Notes: generated from the letters alone by a model not told the origin. DNA of 64,000 nucleotides from Paenibacillus catalpae (GCF_900112695.1 NZ_FOMT01000002.1:1288492-1352491); one strand, 5' to 3'. Positions 19,200 to 29,663 are shown, counted from the first letter of the stretch. Made by a program: numbers and translations.

Positions 19200-19991
19200 T
19201 TATTTCGTTTTCTTCCGTCCGTGCGGCACAATCATCGGCGTTTCGTATAACGGATCCTGGATGACATCACATTTAAGATGGAACACTTCCTCGATCATGG
19301 AAGCATTCACAATATCCGAAGGCGCTCCTTGCGCGTAGATCGCACCGTTCTTAACCGCTGCAATATGATCGGCGTACCGGCAGGCCAGGTTAATATCATG
19401 AAGCACCATAACAATCGTTCGCCCATCCCGTTCATTCATTTCCTGCAGCAGATCGAGAACTTCAATCTGATGCGTAAGATCCAGGTAAGTGGTGGGCTCG
19501 TCGAGCAAAATAATTCCCGTCTGCTGCGCGAGTGTCATCGCGATCCACGCCCGCTGGCGCTGGCCGCCGGAGAGGGAGGCTACGGAGCGCTCCGCAAGCT
19601 CCTCGATGCCGGTTGCCCGTAAAGCCGCCTGCACGCTTTCCTCATCTTCCTTCGACCATTGCTGAAGCCAGCTCTGATAAGGATAACGGCCCTGCTTGAC
19701 GAGCTGGAGCACGGTTAAGCCTTCAGGTGCAACAGGACCTTGCGGCAGCAGGGACAACTGCTTTGCAGCCGTTTTGGCCGGGATAGATGACAAGTCCTTG
19801 CCGTTTAGCGTCACTTCGCCAGAGGCCGGCTTTAACAATTTGGATAAAGCGCGAAGAAGGGTTGACTTGCCGCATCCGTTGCTGCCAATTAATACCGTAA
19901 TTTTGCCATCGGGAATGGCTATATTTAAATGTTCGAATATATTTGATCCGCCATATGAAAGGGAGATTCCTTTCGCTTCAAGCATGCTCAT
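19200..19991 (-). CDS. Siderophore/iron ABC transporter ATP-binding protein (FecE/FhuC type)
   Basis: ATPase of an Fe3+-siderophore importer (263 aa). I chose ATG 19991 because GGAGG lies 9 bp upstream; the ATG at 20000 abuts that site. Walker A GSNGCGKST, ABC signature LSGGQRQRAW, Walker B IILLDEPT and the H-loop His (VMVLHDINLA) are intact. It is the third gene of a minus-strand operon after two FecCD permeases, 21 bp behind the second. The Fur box at 22203 implies iron repression. The siderophore is unknown; FecE, FhuC and YfmF are all close in type. Confidence 0.95.
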   Translation of the reverse strand: MSMLEAKGISLSYGGSNIFEHLNIAIPDGKITVLIGSNGCGKSTLLRALSKLLKPASGEVTLNGKDLSSIPAKTAAKQLSLLPQGPVAPEGLTVLQLVKQGRYPYQSWLQQWSKEDEESVQAALRATGIEELAERSVASLSGGQRQRAWIAMTLAQQTGIILLDEPTTYLDLTHQIEVLDLLQEMNERDGRTIVMVLHDINLACRYADHIAAVKNGAIYAQGAPSDIVNASMIEEVFHLKCDVIQDPLYETPMIVPHGRKKTK

Positions 19992-20012
19992 CGTTGACAT
20001 CCTCCAGCTTAT

Positions 20013-21056
20013 TTATTGATTGCGGTGACGGTACAACATGTAAAGGAAGAAAGGTGCGCCGATAGCCGCAGTGAATACACCGGCAGGGATATCAAGCGGA
20101 GCGAATACGGTCCGTGCCACCAGATCGGATACGAGCAAGATAACGGCTCCAATTAACGCGCTGACAGGCAGCAAGCCTCCAAAGGAAGAGCCGACAAGCT
20201 TACGTGCCATATGCGGAGCCATAAGCCCTACGAAGGCAATAGCGCCTCCAACGGCGATGGCTGCTCCGGCAAGTGACACGCTTAACAGGAGTAAAATAAG
20301 CCGTTGTCTCTGTACACTCGCGCCAGTGCTTCCAGCCACATCATCACCAAGCGCTTGTACATTAACATGGCGGGCCATCAGCCAGGTTGCCGGGAGCAAT
20401 ACGATGAGCCAAGGGAGTAAGGTGTATACATCCTTTTCCCAAGAGGAGCCGTAAATGCTTCCCGTCATAAAGGTCATTGCCCGGTCCGCGAGAAAATAAG
20501 GGCTCGCGATAATAAACATATAGGAGATGGATTTAAAGGCAGCGGATAATCCGGTGCCGATGAGCACCATCCTTAGCGGCGATGCGCCGTTCTTCCAGGA
20601 TAATAGATAAAGAATAACCGTAACGGCATAAGCACCAAAAATGGAAGCGACAGGCATCCAATGAACAGAGACATGACCGCCTAACAAAAAGAGAAACAGC
20701 ACGGTGCCAAGAGAAGCGCCTTCCGTTATTCCCGTAACATCCGGCGAGGCCAGCGGGTTACGGATTAGTCCTTGAAGGACGGCACCTGCCGAAGCCAGCG
20801 CAGCGCCAACAAGTATGGCGACTACAATTCGCGGGAGACGCAGTTTTAGCACGATGACTTCATGCATAGCGCTGCCCTTGCCAATAAGAGATTTAACGAC
20901 CTCTACCGGAGAGATGAACTGGCTGCCGATCCCCGTGCTGAGAATAGCGCCTGCTATGCATAGCAGGAGTAGGATAAGAGTTGTCCATAGGGTTTTATGT
21001 TCCAGAAGGTAGGATAACTTAGGCTTTTCCCACCGTATCGTCTTATATTTGCTCAT
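20013..21056 (-). CDS. FecCD-family siderophore ABC permease
   Basis: Integral membrane permease of the iron importer (347 aa, about nine or ten helices, BtuC fold). Conserved stretches: GAALASAGAVLQGLIRNPLASPDVTGITEGAS near residues 80-111, then GGAIAFVGLMAPHMARKLVG, whose loop contacts the ATPase, and a final PAGVFTAAIGAPFFLYMLYR. Its ATG overlaps the stop codon of the upstream permease gene (ATGA), so the two are translationally coupled and likely form a heterodimer. The cytoplasmic N-terminus (MSKYKTIRWEKPKLSYLLE) is longer than in its partner. Confidence 0.95.
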   Translation of the reverse strand: MSKYKTIRWEKPKLSYLLEHKTLWTTLILLLLCIAGAILSTGIGSQFISPVEVVKSLIGKGSAMHEVIVLKLRLPRIVVAILVGAALASAGAVLQGLIRNPLASPDVTGITEGASLGTVLFLFLLGGHVSVHWMPVASIFGAYAVTVILYLLSWKNGASPLRMVLIGTGLSAAFKSISYMFIIASPYFLADRAMTFMTGSIYGSSWEKDVYTLLPWLIVLLPATWLMARHVNVQALGDDVAGSTGASVQRQRLILLLLSVSLAGAAIAVGGAIAFVGLMAPHMARKLVGSSFGGLLPVSALIGAVILLVSDLVARTVFAPLDIPAGVFTAAIGAPFFLYMLYRHRNQ

Positions 21057-22039
21057 GATGTCTGTCTTCCTTTCCTTGCGATATACACGAAGAAAGGAAC
21101 TCCGATAACGGCTGTCATAACCCCGACCGGAACCTCTCTAGGCATGGCGATATAACGGGAACCGATATCGGCCGCGACAAGCAATACGCCGCCAAGCACC
21201 GCACTATATGGAATGATCCAGCGATAATCCGCGCCAACGAAATAACGGACGATATGAGGAATAATGATACCCACGAAAGCGATCGGACCGGCAACGGCAA
21301 CCGATGCTCCGGCAAGCAGAATAACGGCAGCGGAAGCGAGCCACTTCATGTAAGCTGTCCGTTGGCCTAACGTTTGAGCGATATCATCGCCCATGCCAAG
21401 AACATTCAAGTGGCGGGAAAGCGCCATTGCGATCAGGAGACCCGCAGCTATATACGGCAAGACGCTGACAAGCATATGCATGTCCCGGCCAGCAACGGAT
21501 CCAACCAGCCAGACAAGCACCTGGTCGAACATTTTACCGCTGGAGAGCATGAATCCTTGGGTCAATGAGGCGAAAAAGGCGGCAATCGAAGCACCGGCCA
21601 GCGTTATTTTAATTGGCGTCATCCCGTCCCGGCCTACGCTGCCAAGCACAAAAACGATTGCGCCGCTGATCGCAGCGCCAAGCAGGGCAAGAAGGGTAAG
21701 AGGCTGCATGCCGTTAATGCCAAGCCAACCGGATGCTACAACAACCATAAAGGATGCTCCAGAGTTGACGCCAAATATACTTGGGGAAGCGATCGGGTTG
21801 CGCGTAACGACCTGCATGAGGGCACCTGCAACTGCGAGGCTTGCACCCGCTGCAGCGGCAATTAAAGCACGCGGAACCCTGGCCGTCTGTATAATCAGAT
21901 GCTCTTGGTTAGAGGGCTGATAATGAAAGATGGCATCAAAGACGGTTGCAATCGGAATGTCGGTGACCCCAAACGCAATGCTGCTTATAATGGCTGCCCC
22001 AAGGAGCAAAAGAGATAAGAACAAACCTAATAGTCTCAT
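21053..22039 (-). CDS. FecCD-family siderophore ABC permease
   Basis: First gene of the iron importer operon. Starting at ATG 22039 gives 328 aa (MRLLGLFLSLLLLG); a TTG four codons earlier (22051) is possible, but AAGGAG (22053-22058) is too close to it. Family stretches: GASLAVAGALMQVVTRNPIASPSIFGVNSGAS and AGPIAFVGIIIPHIVRYFVG, with the terminal PVGVMTAVIGVPFFVYIARK. It forms a pair with the next gene and is transcribed divergently from the binding protein gene, with shared Fur control of both. Confidence 0.95.
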   Translation of the reverse strand: MRLLGLFLSLLLLGAAIISSIAFGVTDIPIATVFDAIFHYQPSNQEHLIIQTARVPRALIAAAAGASLAVAGALMQVVTRNPIASPSIFGVNSGASFMVVVASGWLGINGMQPLTLLALLGAAISGAIVFVLGSVGRDGMTPIKITLAGASIAAFFASLTQGFMLSSGKMFDQVLVWLVGSVAGRDMHMLVSVLPYIAAGLLIAMALSRHLNVLGMGDDIAQTLGQRTAYMKWLASAAVILLAGASVAVAGPIAFVGIIIPHIVRYFVGADYRWIIPYSAVLGGVLLVAADIGSRYIAMPREVPVGVMTAVIGVPFFVYIARKGRQTS

Positions 22040-22167
22040 AGCTGTACGCAAACTCCTTTTTCAAAATAGGGCGTATATTTCACCGCGAAACGTGTGGTGC
22101 TGTCCCCTGTGCGGTACAGTCGTATACGCTTGCGGATGACAACTTACTATACGTATGTACCTAGTGA

Positions 22168-22196
22168 ATTTTAATAGAGGAGTCAGAGCATGTCAA
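22168..22196 (-). promoter_or_regulatory. Predicted promoter of the permease-ATPase operon
   Basis: On the minus strand TTGACA (22196-22191), a 17-bp spacer and TAAAAT (22173-22168). Its -35 box lies 6 bp from the Fur box. Confidence 0.65.
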
Positions 22197-22202
22197 TGAA
22201 TA

Positions 22203-22217
22203 TGAGAATCGTTCTCA
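22203..22217. promoter_or_regulatory. Fur box between divergent iron promoters
   Basis: TGAGAATCGTTCTCA is a 7-1-7 inverted repeat with one mismatch, the core type of Bacillus Fur operators. It lies between the two outward-facing -35 boxes (22196 and 22226), so Fur-Fe2+ binding there would repress both the permease operon and the binding protein gene. Confidence 0.8.
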
Positions 22218-22225
22218 AATTTTCA

Positions 22226-22254
22226 TTGACTAGGCCGCTGTTTTCTTTTATATT
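22226..22254 (+). promoter_or_regulatory. Predicted promoter of the siderophore-binding protein gene
   Basis: TTGACT (22226-22231), a 17-bp spacer and TATATT (22249-22254), about 40 bp before the ATG at 22296. Confidence 0.65.
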
Positions 22255-22295
22255 GTCCAAGTGAGAGAAATTATCATCGGGAGGTACATAAAGTA

Positions 22296-23312
22296 ATGAA
22301 GAACTGTTTTAACGGAAAAAAGATGATGTGGCTGACCCTTTGCACGATTATTATCGCTGTTCTGGCAGCAGGCTGCGGGTCTAATTCCAAAAATAATGCC
22401 GGATCGGATACATCAGATAATAAAGCAGCAAATTCGGAGCAGGCAGCTTCGAATGAAACACGTGCAGTAAAGCATGCCATGGGCGAGACCGATATCAAAG
22501 GTACACCGCAGCGTGTCGTTGTGCTTACCAACGAAGGAACCGAAGCCGTATTGGCGCTTGGCGTGAAGCCGGTTGGCGCGGTTAAATCCTGGACAGGCAG
22601 CCCTTGGTACGACCATATCGCTGCTGATATGGAAGGGGTAGAGGTTGTTGGCGAAGAAAGCCAGCCGAACATGGAACTAATCGCAGGCTTGCAGCCGGAT
22701 CTTATTATCGCAAATAAAATGAGACACGAAGAAATTTATGAGCAGCTGAAAGCTATTGCTCCAACGGTTGAATCGGAAACGCTGCGCGGTGCTTGGAAGG
22801 ATAACTTCAAGCTGTATGCCGAGGCGCTTGGCAAAACAGAAGAGGGCAATAAGCTGATCGCGGAATTTGACGCACGTATCGAAGATTTTAAAGCACAAGC
22901 CGGAGACAAGCTGAAAGAAACGGTATCCTTCGTTCGCTTTATGGGCGGAAAAACGCGTGTCTATCATACGGATACATTCTCGGGTATTATCGCAAGTCAA
23001 ATCGGACTGGCACGTAACGAGATGACGCTAAGCACAAAAGAGACCTTTGCTGATGAAATTACGAAGGAGCGTCTGCCAGAGGCGGATGCCGACCGGATCT
23101 TCTACTTCACGTATGATACCGGCGACGGCAAAGGTTCCGCGCAAGAGCAAGAGTGGACCAATGATCCGATCTGGAAGGGCCTCAGCGCTGTAAAAGCCGG
23201 TCATGTCTATCAGGTGGACGATGCGATCTGGAACACGGCAGGCGGTATTAAAGCAGCTAACCTGATGCTCGATCAGCTTGCTGAAATCTATGGCATTAAG
23301 CTTGCAAAATAG
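22296..23312 (+). CDS. Siderophore-binding lipoprotein of the iron ABC importer
   Basis: Periplasmic-binding-type lipoprotein (338 aa) that delivers ferric siderophore to the divergently encoded FecCD permeases. It starts at ATG 22296 behind GGGAGG. The signal peptide ends in the lipobox LAAGC with Cys27, followed by an Asn/Ser/Lys-rich linker. The class III binding fold (FecB/FhuD) shows RVVVLTNEGTEAVLALGVKPVGAV, then NMELIAGLQPDLIIANKMRHEEIYEQLKAIAPTV and a long central helix region. It ends with YQVDDAIWNTAGGIKAANLMLDQLAEI. The divergent arrangement around one Fur box is typical for such systems. Confidence 0.95.
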   Translation: MKNCFNGKKMMWLTLCTIIIAVLAAGCGSNSKNNAGSDTSDNKAANSEQAASNETRAVKHAMGETDIKGTPQRVVVLTNEGTEAVLALGVKPVGAVKSWTGSPWYDHIAADMEGVEVVGEESQPNMELIAGLQPDLIIANKMRHEEIYEQLKAIAPTVESETLRGAWKDNFKLYAEALGKTEEGNKLIAEFDARIEDFKAQAGDKLKETVSFVRFMGGKTRVYHTDTFSGIIASQIGLARNEMTLSTKETFADEITKERLPEADADRIFYFTYDTGDGKGSAQEQEWTNDPIWKGLSAVKAGHVYQVDDAIWNTAGGIKAANLMLDQLAEIYGIKLAK

Positions 23313-23318
23313 TAGAAA

Positions 23319-23350
23319 GAAAGGCGCCACATCAAAGTGGCGCCTTTTTC
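23319..23350. terminator. Terminator between the binding protein gene and copD
   Basis: AAGGCGCCAC (23321-23330) pairs with GTGGCGCCTT (23337-23346), loop ATCAAA, then TTTTTC on the plus strand. It may also serve copD on the minus strand. Confidence 0.8.
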
Positions 23351-23355
23351 TATGA

Positions 23356-24441
23356 TTACCCAACGCTGAACATGAGGGCGAAGTAACCAAATACGGATGT
23401 CATCAGTCCCATGACAAATGCGGGGAGGAGTTTGTTTTCTCTGTACATCTGGATTAAGCCGTAAATCATAATAATGGCAGCGGCTAGCATGAGTACGCTG
23501 TCCAGGCCAATGGATAACTTCAGCGTCAGATCCGGGCTGAAATGTCCGTTATAGAGCGACGTAAACAGCGGGGATGGGGATACCGATTGCAGCGTCTCCT
23601 TCACATTATGCGGAGGAGTTTGCTGACCTAAGGCGCCGGTAACGATAAAAAGCAGCAGCGCGATTATACTTTCCGCTTTCAGCCAAGGCCGGGGATTAAA
23701 GCTGCTGTTCTCCTTAAGCTTCTTCTTATAACCAAAGCCGTTCGTATACGCAAACAACAGCAGAGGCGCAATCAGCAAATGCTTGAGCAGGAGCATCTGG
23801 CCGTACGGCAGCATCCACGAATTGACATACTGCGGTGTCGTAAACGTCATTAGCGTAATGCCTGCAATAAAGGTAATCAGCATGCAGCCGATGGCAAGCG
23901 GCGAGAACCAGGCCAGGAAGCCATCCCAGTTGCGGCTGTCCGCCGAGAACCAGCTGGATACCATCAACACGCCAATCCATGCAGTTACAGCAAGGAAATG
24001 GGCCGAGTGAACCAGCCATCCCTTTGTACCGTACAGCGAGGTCGCATGGCTGGCATAGCCGAGCCAGAGAATTAATAGAAACATAATGAACAAGCTGACC
24101 TTTGGCATATGCTTGTCATTACGGAAGGAAGGCAGGCCAAGCAGGAATGCGAGGCCAACCGATGCAACAGCTGACCAGATCCACGCCTTGCCGTTGTTAA
24201 GATCAAGCAGGATGCTTTTTACCATTTGTCCATACGAAATTTCCGTGTCTTTGGCGAACAGGACTGCGGAATCATGGATGGGGACGTATTCAAGTACAGG
24301 AACGGCAAGCGCGCTTACAAGCAGCAGCCAGGACGGTATATGTATCTGAGGACGTCTATGCTCAGGTATGACCCGCATTATAAACGTACCGGTCAGAATG
24401 GCGAAGCAGAGGTAGAGAAGAGCCTCGCTGAAATAACTCAT
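23356..24441 (-). CDS. copD: CopD-family copper resistance membrane protein
   Basis: Polytopic membrane protein (361 aa, about eight helices) of the CopD/PcoD family. It is thought to move copper across the membrane together with CopC. Conserved histidines typical of the family are visible in YASHATSLYGTKGWLVHSAHFLAVTAWIGVLM-like helices and in LLLKHLLIAPLLL. Its ATG overlaps the end of copC by four bases (ATGA), so the two are translationally coupled. In B. subtilis the two parts are fused as YcnJ; here they are separate. Confidence 0.85.
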   Translation of the reverse strand: MSYFSEALLYLCFAILTGTFIMRVIPEHRRPQIHIPSWLLLVSALAVPVLEYVPIHDSAVLFAKDTEISYGQMVKSILLDLNNGKAWIWSAVASVGLAFLLGLPSFRNDKHMPKVSLFIMFLLILWLGYASHATSLYGTKGWLVHSAHFLAVTAWIGVLMVSSWFSADSRNWDGFLAWFSPLAIGCMLITFIAGITLMTFTTPQYVNSWMLPYGQMLLLKHLLIAPLLLFAYTNGFGYKKKLKENSSFNPRPWLKAESIIALLLFIVTGALGQQTPPHNVKETLQSVSPSPLFTSLYNGHFSPDLTLKLSIGLDSVLMLAAAIIMIYGLIQMYRENKLLPAFVMGLMTSVFGYFALMFSVG

Positions 24442-25043
24442 TTGCGGTTCCTCCGGATCAGAATAACAATGGCGGCAAGCACGATAGCGCCGCCGATGAT
24501 CCAGATCATCGTGTTCACGGGCTGAGCTTCTTCCGCTTGAGCATCATCTGCTGAATCAGCTGGAGCGGGTTCGCCGGAAACGGCCGGATCTGCCGATGCA
24601 CTCGCGTCAGGCGCTTCCGAGTCTTCCGCAGCAGGAGAAGGCGCAGCGGACTCCGTCGGAGCAGCTTCCGGACTGTTAGAAGGCGTTGCTTCCGGGGCAT
24701 TAACCGTAAAGGCATATTCACCGTCAACCGCATGGCCGTCTGCACCGATGATGGTCCATTTTACCGTGTACACCCCATTTTGCAGAGGTTCTGTAACCGC
24801 TCCGCTCATCGTCGCCTTGTCAACAGCAATTTCGCCGGTCTTCACTTGTTCCCCGGATTCATTCAGCAGCTTGAATTGGCTGAGCTTCTCGATATTGGTG
24901 TTAAACGTAAGGGAGATTTCAGCAGGTGAAGCCGTGACCGTCTCATCCTTCGTTGGTGTGGATTCACTGACTTTCGAATGGGCCATAGCCATGCTTGGCA
25001 GTAGAAACAGGGCCGCTAAACAGATTAGGATTATACGTTTCAT
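24438..25043 (-). CDS. copC: CopC-domain copper-binding surface protein
   Basis: Secreted CopC-type protein (201 aa). A signal peptide (residues 1-21) ends at SMAHSKV, placing His22 near the mature N-terminus as one copper ligand. The beta-sandwich follows (SPAEISLTFNTNIEKLSQFKLL ... VKWTIIGADGHAVDGEYAFTV), with the second His in DGHAVDG. A Pro/Ala/Ser/Glu-rich linker of about 50 residues leads to a C-terminal helix MIWIIGGAIVLAAIVILIRRNRK that anchors it to the membrane. Copper handling or uptake with CopD is inferred from the family. Confidence 0.88.
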   Translation of the reverse strand: MKRIILICLAALFLLPSMAMAHSKVSESTPTKDETVTASPAEISLTFNTNIEKLSQFKLLNESGEQVKTGEIAVDKATMSGAVTEPLQNGVYTVKWTIIGADGHAVDGEYAFTVNAPEATPSNSPEAAPTESAAPSPAAEDSEAPDASASADPAVSGEPAPADSADDAQAEEAQPVNTMIWIIGGAIVLAAIVILIRRNRK

Positions 25044-25268
25044 TCATTCACCCTCATTTATTTGGATTAATTGATGTCATTATAACAGATCGGTCAGATG
25101 TTGCGGCTCTGCCTTTATGAACAATATTCGAAGGCAATAAATCGGCATAATGCGAGGTTTACGCGGAATAAACTTAAATTACCTTATCTTTACAGAATGG
25201 CAAACTCCCTTCTCGAAGGAGGTGCACCTGCTGCTTTGCTTAGGTAGCTTGGCTGCAGGGGACTTACA

Positions 25269-26639
25269 TTGAGTGATCCGCTTCCGATGGTATTGCAACT
25301 GGCTCTTATTGTTTTCCTTGTGTTTATGAACGGTCTGTTTGTTGCTGCGGAATTCGCCATGGTTAAAGCTCGGGGCACCCGGATAGATGCGCTGGCTGCT
25401 GAGGGACATTTGCGGGCGAAGCTTGCTGCGCATTTGACGAGCAACCTCGATGCTTATTTGTCCGCGTGTCAGCTGGGAATTACGCTTGCCTCGCTTGGGC
25501 TTGGCTGGATTGGCGAACCGGCGATCAAGGATCTGATCGAGCCTTGGTTTCTTGCGCTTGGCTGGGGCAGCCCGGTATGGATTCATACGATCTCCTTCAT
25601 TATCGCTTTCCTATTTATTACCATCCTCCATATCGTCCTCGGTGAACTCGCCCCCAAAACCTTAGCGATCCGCAAAGCGGAGACGGTTACGCTGCTAACC
25701 GCAGCACCACTCGTGATGTTCCACAAGCTCATGTATCCTTTTATTTGGGTGTTAAACGGCCTTGCGAATCAACTTCTGAAGCGGTTTGGCGTTGAGCCGG
25801 TTTCAGAGCAGCATTCTGCCCATACGGAGCAGGAAATCCGCATTCTGATGAAGGAGAGCCATAAGAATGGACTGATTAATAATACGGAGCTGACACTGGT
25901 CGATAACATTTTTGAATTCGCCGAAACAAATGCAAGGGAAATTATGATTCCGCGAACGGAGATGGTCTGCTTATACGTCAATCTGTCCCTGGAGGACAAC
26001 AAGACGATTGCATTAAATGAAATGCATACGAGATATCCCGTTTGCGATAATGATAAGGACAATATCATCGGTTTCGTTCATATAAAAGATCTGTTGAAGG
26101 ACACGACGCATAGCCTGACGGATATCCGGCAGATAACGCGAGCCATTACAACTGTGCCCGATTCCATGCAGATCAGCAATCTGCTTATACTTATGCAGAA
26201 GAAAAAAGCGCAGATTGCCATTCTTATTGATGAATACGGAGGCACCTCCGGCCTAGTCACGCTGGAAGACATCATGGAGGAGATCGTAGGCGAGATTCAG
26301 GATGAATTCGACGAGGAGCGGGCGGAGATTGAGAAGCGGGATGATACGGCCTATTCCATCAGTGGAATGATGCTTATAGAAGAAGTGAACAGCTATTTCG
26401 GCGTTGATATAGATTGCGACAATTACGATACGATAGGCGGCTGGATGTATTCGCAGATCGAGATTCCGCCGACAAACCAGCAGAGAATTGAATATGGCGG
26501 GGAATATGTGTTCATTATTGAAGAAACGGATCATCTGCGGATTTCCCGCATTATTGTGCAGAAGCTGACTACTCCAGCAAGGCAGGAGCATGAGAAAGGG
26601 GAACCGGAAGGTAAGGTCTCTGCAGAGGGACGTCCATAG
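25269..26639 (+). CDS. CNNM/CorC-type membrane protein with CBS pair (hemolysin family)
   Basis: Membrane protein of the YrkA/YqhB (MpfA, CNNM) family, implicated in Mg2+ homeostasis or efflux (456 aa). In order: DUF21/CNNM transmembrane domain (residues about 1-200, with ELAPKTLAIRKAE), a CBS pair (about 215-335; MIPRTEMVCLYVN and LIDEYGGTSGLVTLEDIMEEIVGEI) and a CorC/HlyC domain at the C-terminus (ISGMMLIEEVNSYFGVDID). It starts at TTG 25269 behind AGGGGA, the only start that keeps the first helix. Upstream (25044-25268) I see only a stretch with a strong GAAGGAGG that leads no frame. Confidence 0.93.
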   Translation: MSDPLPMVLQLALIVFLVFMNGLFVAAEFAMVKARGTRIDALAAEGHLRAKLAAHLTSNLDAYLSACQLGITLASLGLGWIGEPAIKDLIEPWFLALGWGSPVWIHTISFIIAFLFITILHIVLGELAPKTLAIRKAETVTLLTAAPLVMFHKLMYPFIWVLNGLANQLLKRFGVEPVSEQHSAHTEQEIRILMKESHKNGLINNTELTLVDNIFEFAETNAREIMIPRTEMVCLYVNLSLEDNKTIALNEMHTRYPVCDNDKDNIIGFVHIKDLLKDTTHSLTDIRQITRAITTVPDSMQISNLLILMQKKKAQIAILIDEYGGTSGLVTLEDIMEEIVGEIQDEFDEERAEIEKRDDTAYSISGMMLIEEVNSYFGVDIDCDNYDTIGGWMYSQIEIPPTNQQRIEYGGEYVFIIEETDHLRISRIIVQKLTTPARQEHEKGEPEGKVSAEGRP

Positions 26640-26647
26640 ATGTGAAA

Positions 26648-26688
26648 AATCCCCCTTGCCAGAGGCGCAAGGGGGATTCCTTATTTCC

Positions 26689-26690
<2 letters not shown>
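26648..26690. terminator. Bidirectional terminator between the CNNM gene and mnmA
   Basis: AATCCCCCTTGC (26648-26659) pairs with GCAAGGGGGATT (26667-26678), with T-rich flanks on both strands. Confidence 0.85.
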
Positions 26691-27843
<1,153 letters not shown>

Positions 27844-28073
27844 TCACACTTCTAAGAACCGTTCGAAAAAGGCTTAAGCCATATGAACGGACTTCATGCT
27901 ATTGTAACATAGACGTAAAACTTTTTCATGATAGGTCAATCCTTTTCTCGCAAGTCGTAAAAGGTTGTGTTAACATAGATATGATATGGGAATACCCGTA
28001 ATTAAAAACAACCAATACACTAACATACGTGCAATGGAATGGAACAATAACGACTTTAGAGAGGTGCCCGAAT

Positions 28074-28493
28074 ATGAAAATATCGACGAAAGGCCGTTAC
28101 GGCCTCACCATTATGATGGAGCTTGCGGGAAAATTCGGCGAAGGTCCGACTTCACTTAAGAGCATTGCCGAGCGCAATCAGCTGTCCGAGCACTATTTGG
28201 AGCAATTGGTTGCGCCGCTTCGTAATGCCGGACTTGTTAAAAGTATTCGCGGCGCTTACGGCGGCTATATCTTGTCCAAGGAGCCGGAGACCATTACAGC
28301 CGGCGACGTGATTCGTATATTGGAAGGCCCGATTTCTCCTGTAGACTTCACGGAGGAAGATGATCCGGCAAAGCGTGACCTGTGGCTTCGTATCCGCGAC
28401 AGTATTGCAAGTGTACTCGACTCTACGACCTTGGCTGACCTGGTGAACTACCAGGATGCAGGTGTTGCAGACAGCTATATGTTCTATATTTAA
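28074..28493 (+). CDS. cymR: Rrf2-family regulator, CymR type
   Basis: Small winged-helix repressor (139 aa). I chose ATG 28074 behind AGAGAGG; MKISTKGRYGLTIMMELA is the normal start of CymR. The HTH lies at about residues 25-55 (LKSIAERNQLSEHYLEQLVAPL). There are no Fe-S ligand cysteines, which argues for the CymR rather than the IscR branch. CymR represses cysteine and sulfur-uptake genes together with CysK in Bacillus. It is followed 12 bp downstream by iscS, the conserved partner. Confidence 0.92.
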   Translation: MKISTKGRYGLTIMMELAGKFGEGPTSLKSIAERNQLSEHYLEQLVAPLRNAGLVKSIRGAYGGYILSKEPETITAGDVIRILEGPISPVDFTEEDDPAKRDLWLRIRDSIASVLDSTTLADLVNYQDAGVADSYMFYI

Positions 28494-28505
28494 TGAGGGA
28501 TTCCT

Positions 28506-29663
28506 ATGCAAAAGTATTATTTTGACCACGCAGCCACAACGCCGATGCATCCGGATGTCGCTGCAGCGATGCTTGAGGTGATGGCGGGGCCGGCGAGCAA
28601 CCCGTCCAGCATGCATGCCTTCGGGCGAGCAGCGAAGCAGAAGGTGAATCAGGCACGCGATTTGATCGCGGCTGCGCTCGGATGCAAGCCGTCCGAGCTT
28701 ATTTTCACCTCCGGCGGTACCGAAAGCGACAATGCAGCTATAATCGGCGCAGCGGCGGCGATGAAAAAAAAGGGCAAAACTCATATTATTACATCAAGCG
28801 CGGAGCATCATGCCGTTCTGCATACCTGTGAAGCTTTAGCAGATGAAGGCTATGAGGTGACTTACCTTCCGGTCGATCAGACAGGACGTGTCTCGATCGA
28901 GGAGATCTCCGCGGCGATCAAGCCTCATACAGGGCTTATCAGCATTATGCATGGAAACAATGAAGTCGGCACGCTGCAGCCCATTGAAGAGATTGGTGAA
29001 TTGGCCCATGCCCATGGCGTATTGTTCCACGTTGATGCTGTGCAGTCTTTCGGTACAGTCTCCTATAGACTGTCTGAGCTGCCGGTTGATTTGATGAGCT
29101 TTTCCGCGCATAAGATAAATGGCCCGCAAGGTGTAGGCGCCTTATATTTGGCGAATGGTACGCCATTCGAGCCGATAGCACACGGTGGATCGCAGGAGCG
29201 AAAGCGGAGAGCGGGGACAGAGAATGTCGCCGGCATTACCGGTTTCGCTAAAGCTGTTGAAATTTGTGTGAACAATCGCGAAAGCAAGCAACTTTTCCTC
29301 GGCAAGCTACGTACAGAATGGGTAGACAAGCTGAAAGCCGCGTTATCCGGGATAACGGAGATTGTTATTAACGGGAATGCGGAGCATCATCTTCCGAACA
29401 TTATCAATATAAGCTTTATCGGAATGGATACGGAGACGATGCTCATGAATCTCGACATGGAAGGAATTGCAGCCGCCAGCGGCTCTGCATGTACGTCGGG
29501 CTCATTGGAAAGGTCGCACGTGCTGAGGGCGATGAACCTGCCCGCGGAACGTTTGAATTCAGCTGTACGATTCAGCTTTGGTTTGGGGAATACTGTGGAG
29601 GAACTGGAAGACGCTGCACGTAAAATGGCGACAATCGTGGAGCGTATCCGTACCAATCATTAG
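28506..29663 (+). CDS. iscS: Cysteine desulfurase
   Basis: PLP-dependent enzyme (385 aa, NifS/IscS class; YrvO in B. subtilis) that releases sulfur from cysteine, most likely for MnmA-dependent tRNA thiolation. Early signature YFDHAATTPMHPDV, PLP-binding Lys in SFSAHKINGPQGVGALYL (near residue 204), and active-site loop Cys in ASGSACTSGSLERSHVL (near residue 329). The ribosome site is GAGGGA just after cymR. No IscU/SufU scaffold gene is adjacent. Confidence 0.96.
   Translation: MQKYYFDHAATTPMHPDVAAAMLEVMAGPASNPSSMHAFGRAAKQKVNQARDLIAAALGCKPSELIFTSGGTESDNAAIIGAAAAMKKKGKTHIITSSAEHHAVLHTCEALADEGYEVTYLPVDQTGRVSIEEISAAIKPHTGLISIMHGNNEVGTLQPIEEIGELAHAHGVLFHVDAVQSFGTVSYRLSELPVDLMSFSAHKINGPQGVGALYLANGTPFEPIAHGGSQERKRRAGTENVAGITGFAKAVEICVNNRESKQLFLGKLRTEWVDKLKAALSGITEIVINGNAEHHLPNIINISFIGMDTETMLMNLDMEGIAAASGSACTSGSLERSHVLRAMNLPAERLNSAVRFSFGLGNTVEELEDAARKMATIVERIRTNH

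Noticed and set aside
25117..25143. ATGAACAATATTCGAAGGCA resembles the loop of element E1 (ATGAACAATTTTCAAAGGCA)
   Set aside because: The conserved GRGCG and AACAGC motifs and the long outer stem are missing, so it is too short to call a fourth copy.
25216..25260. Strong Shine-Dalgarno GAAGGAGG about 50 bp before the CNNM gene
   Set aside because: No start codon with a meaningful frame follows at proper distance; at most a four-codon frame.
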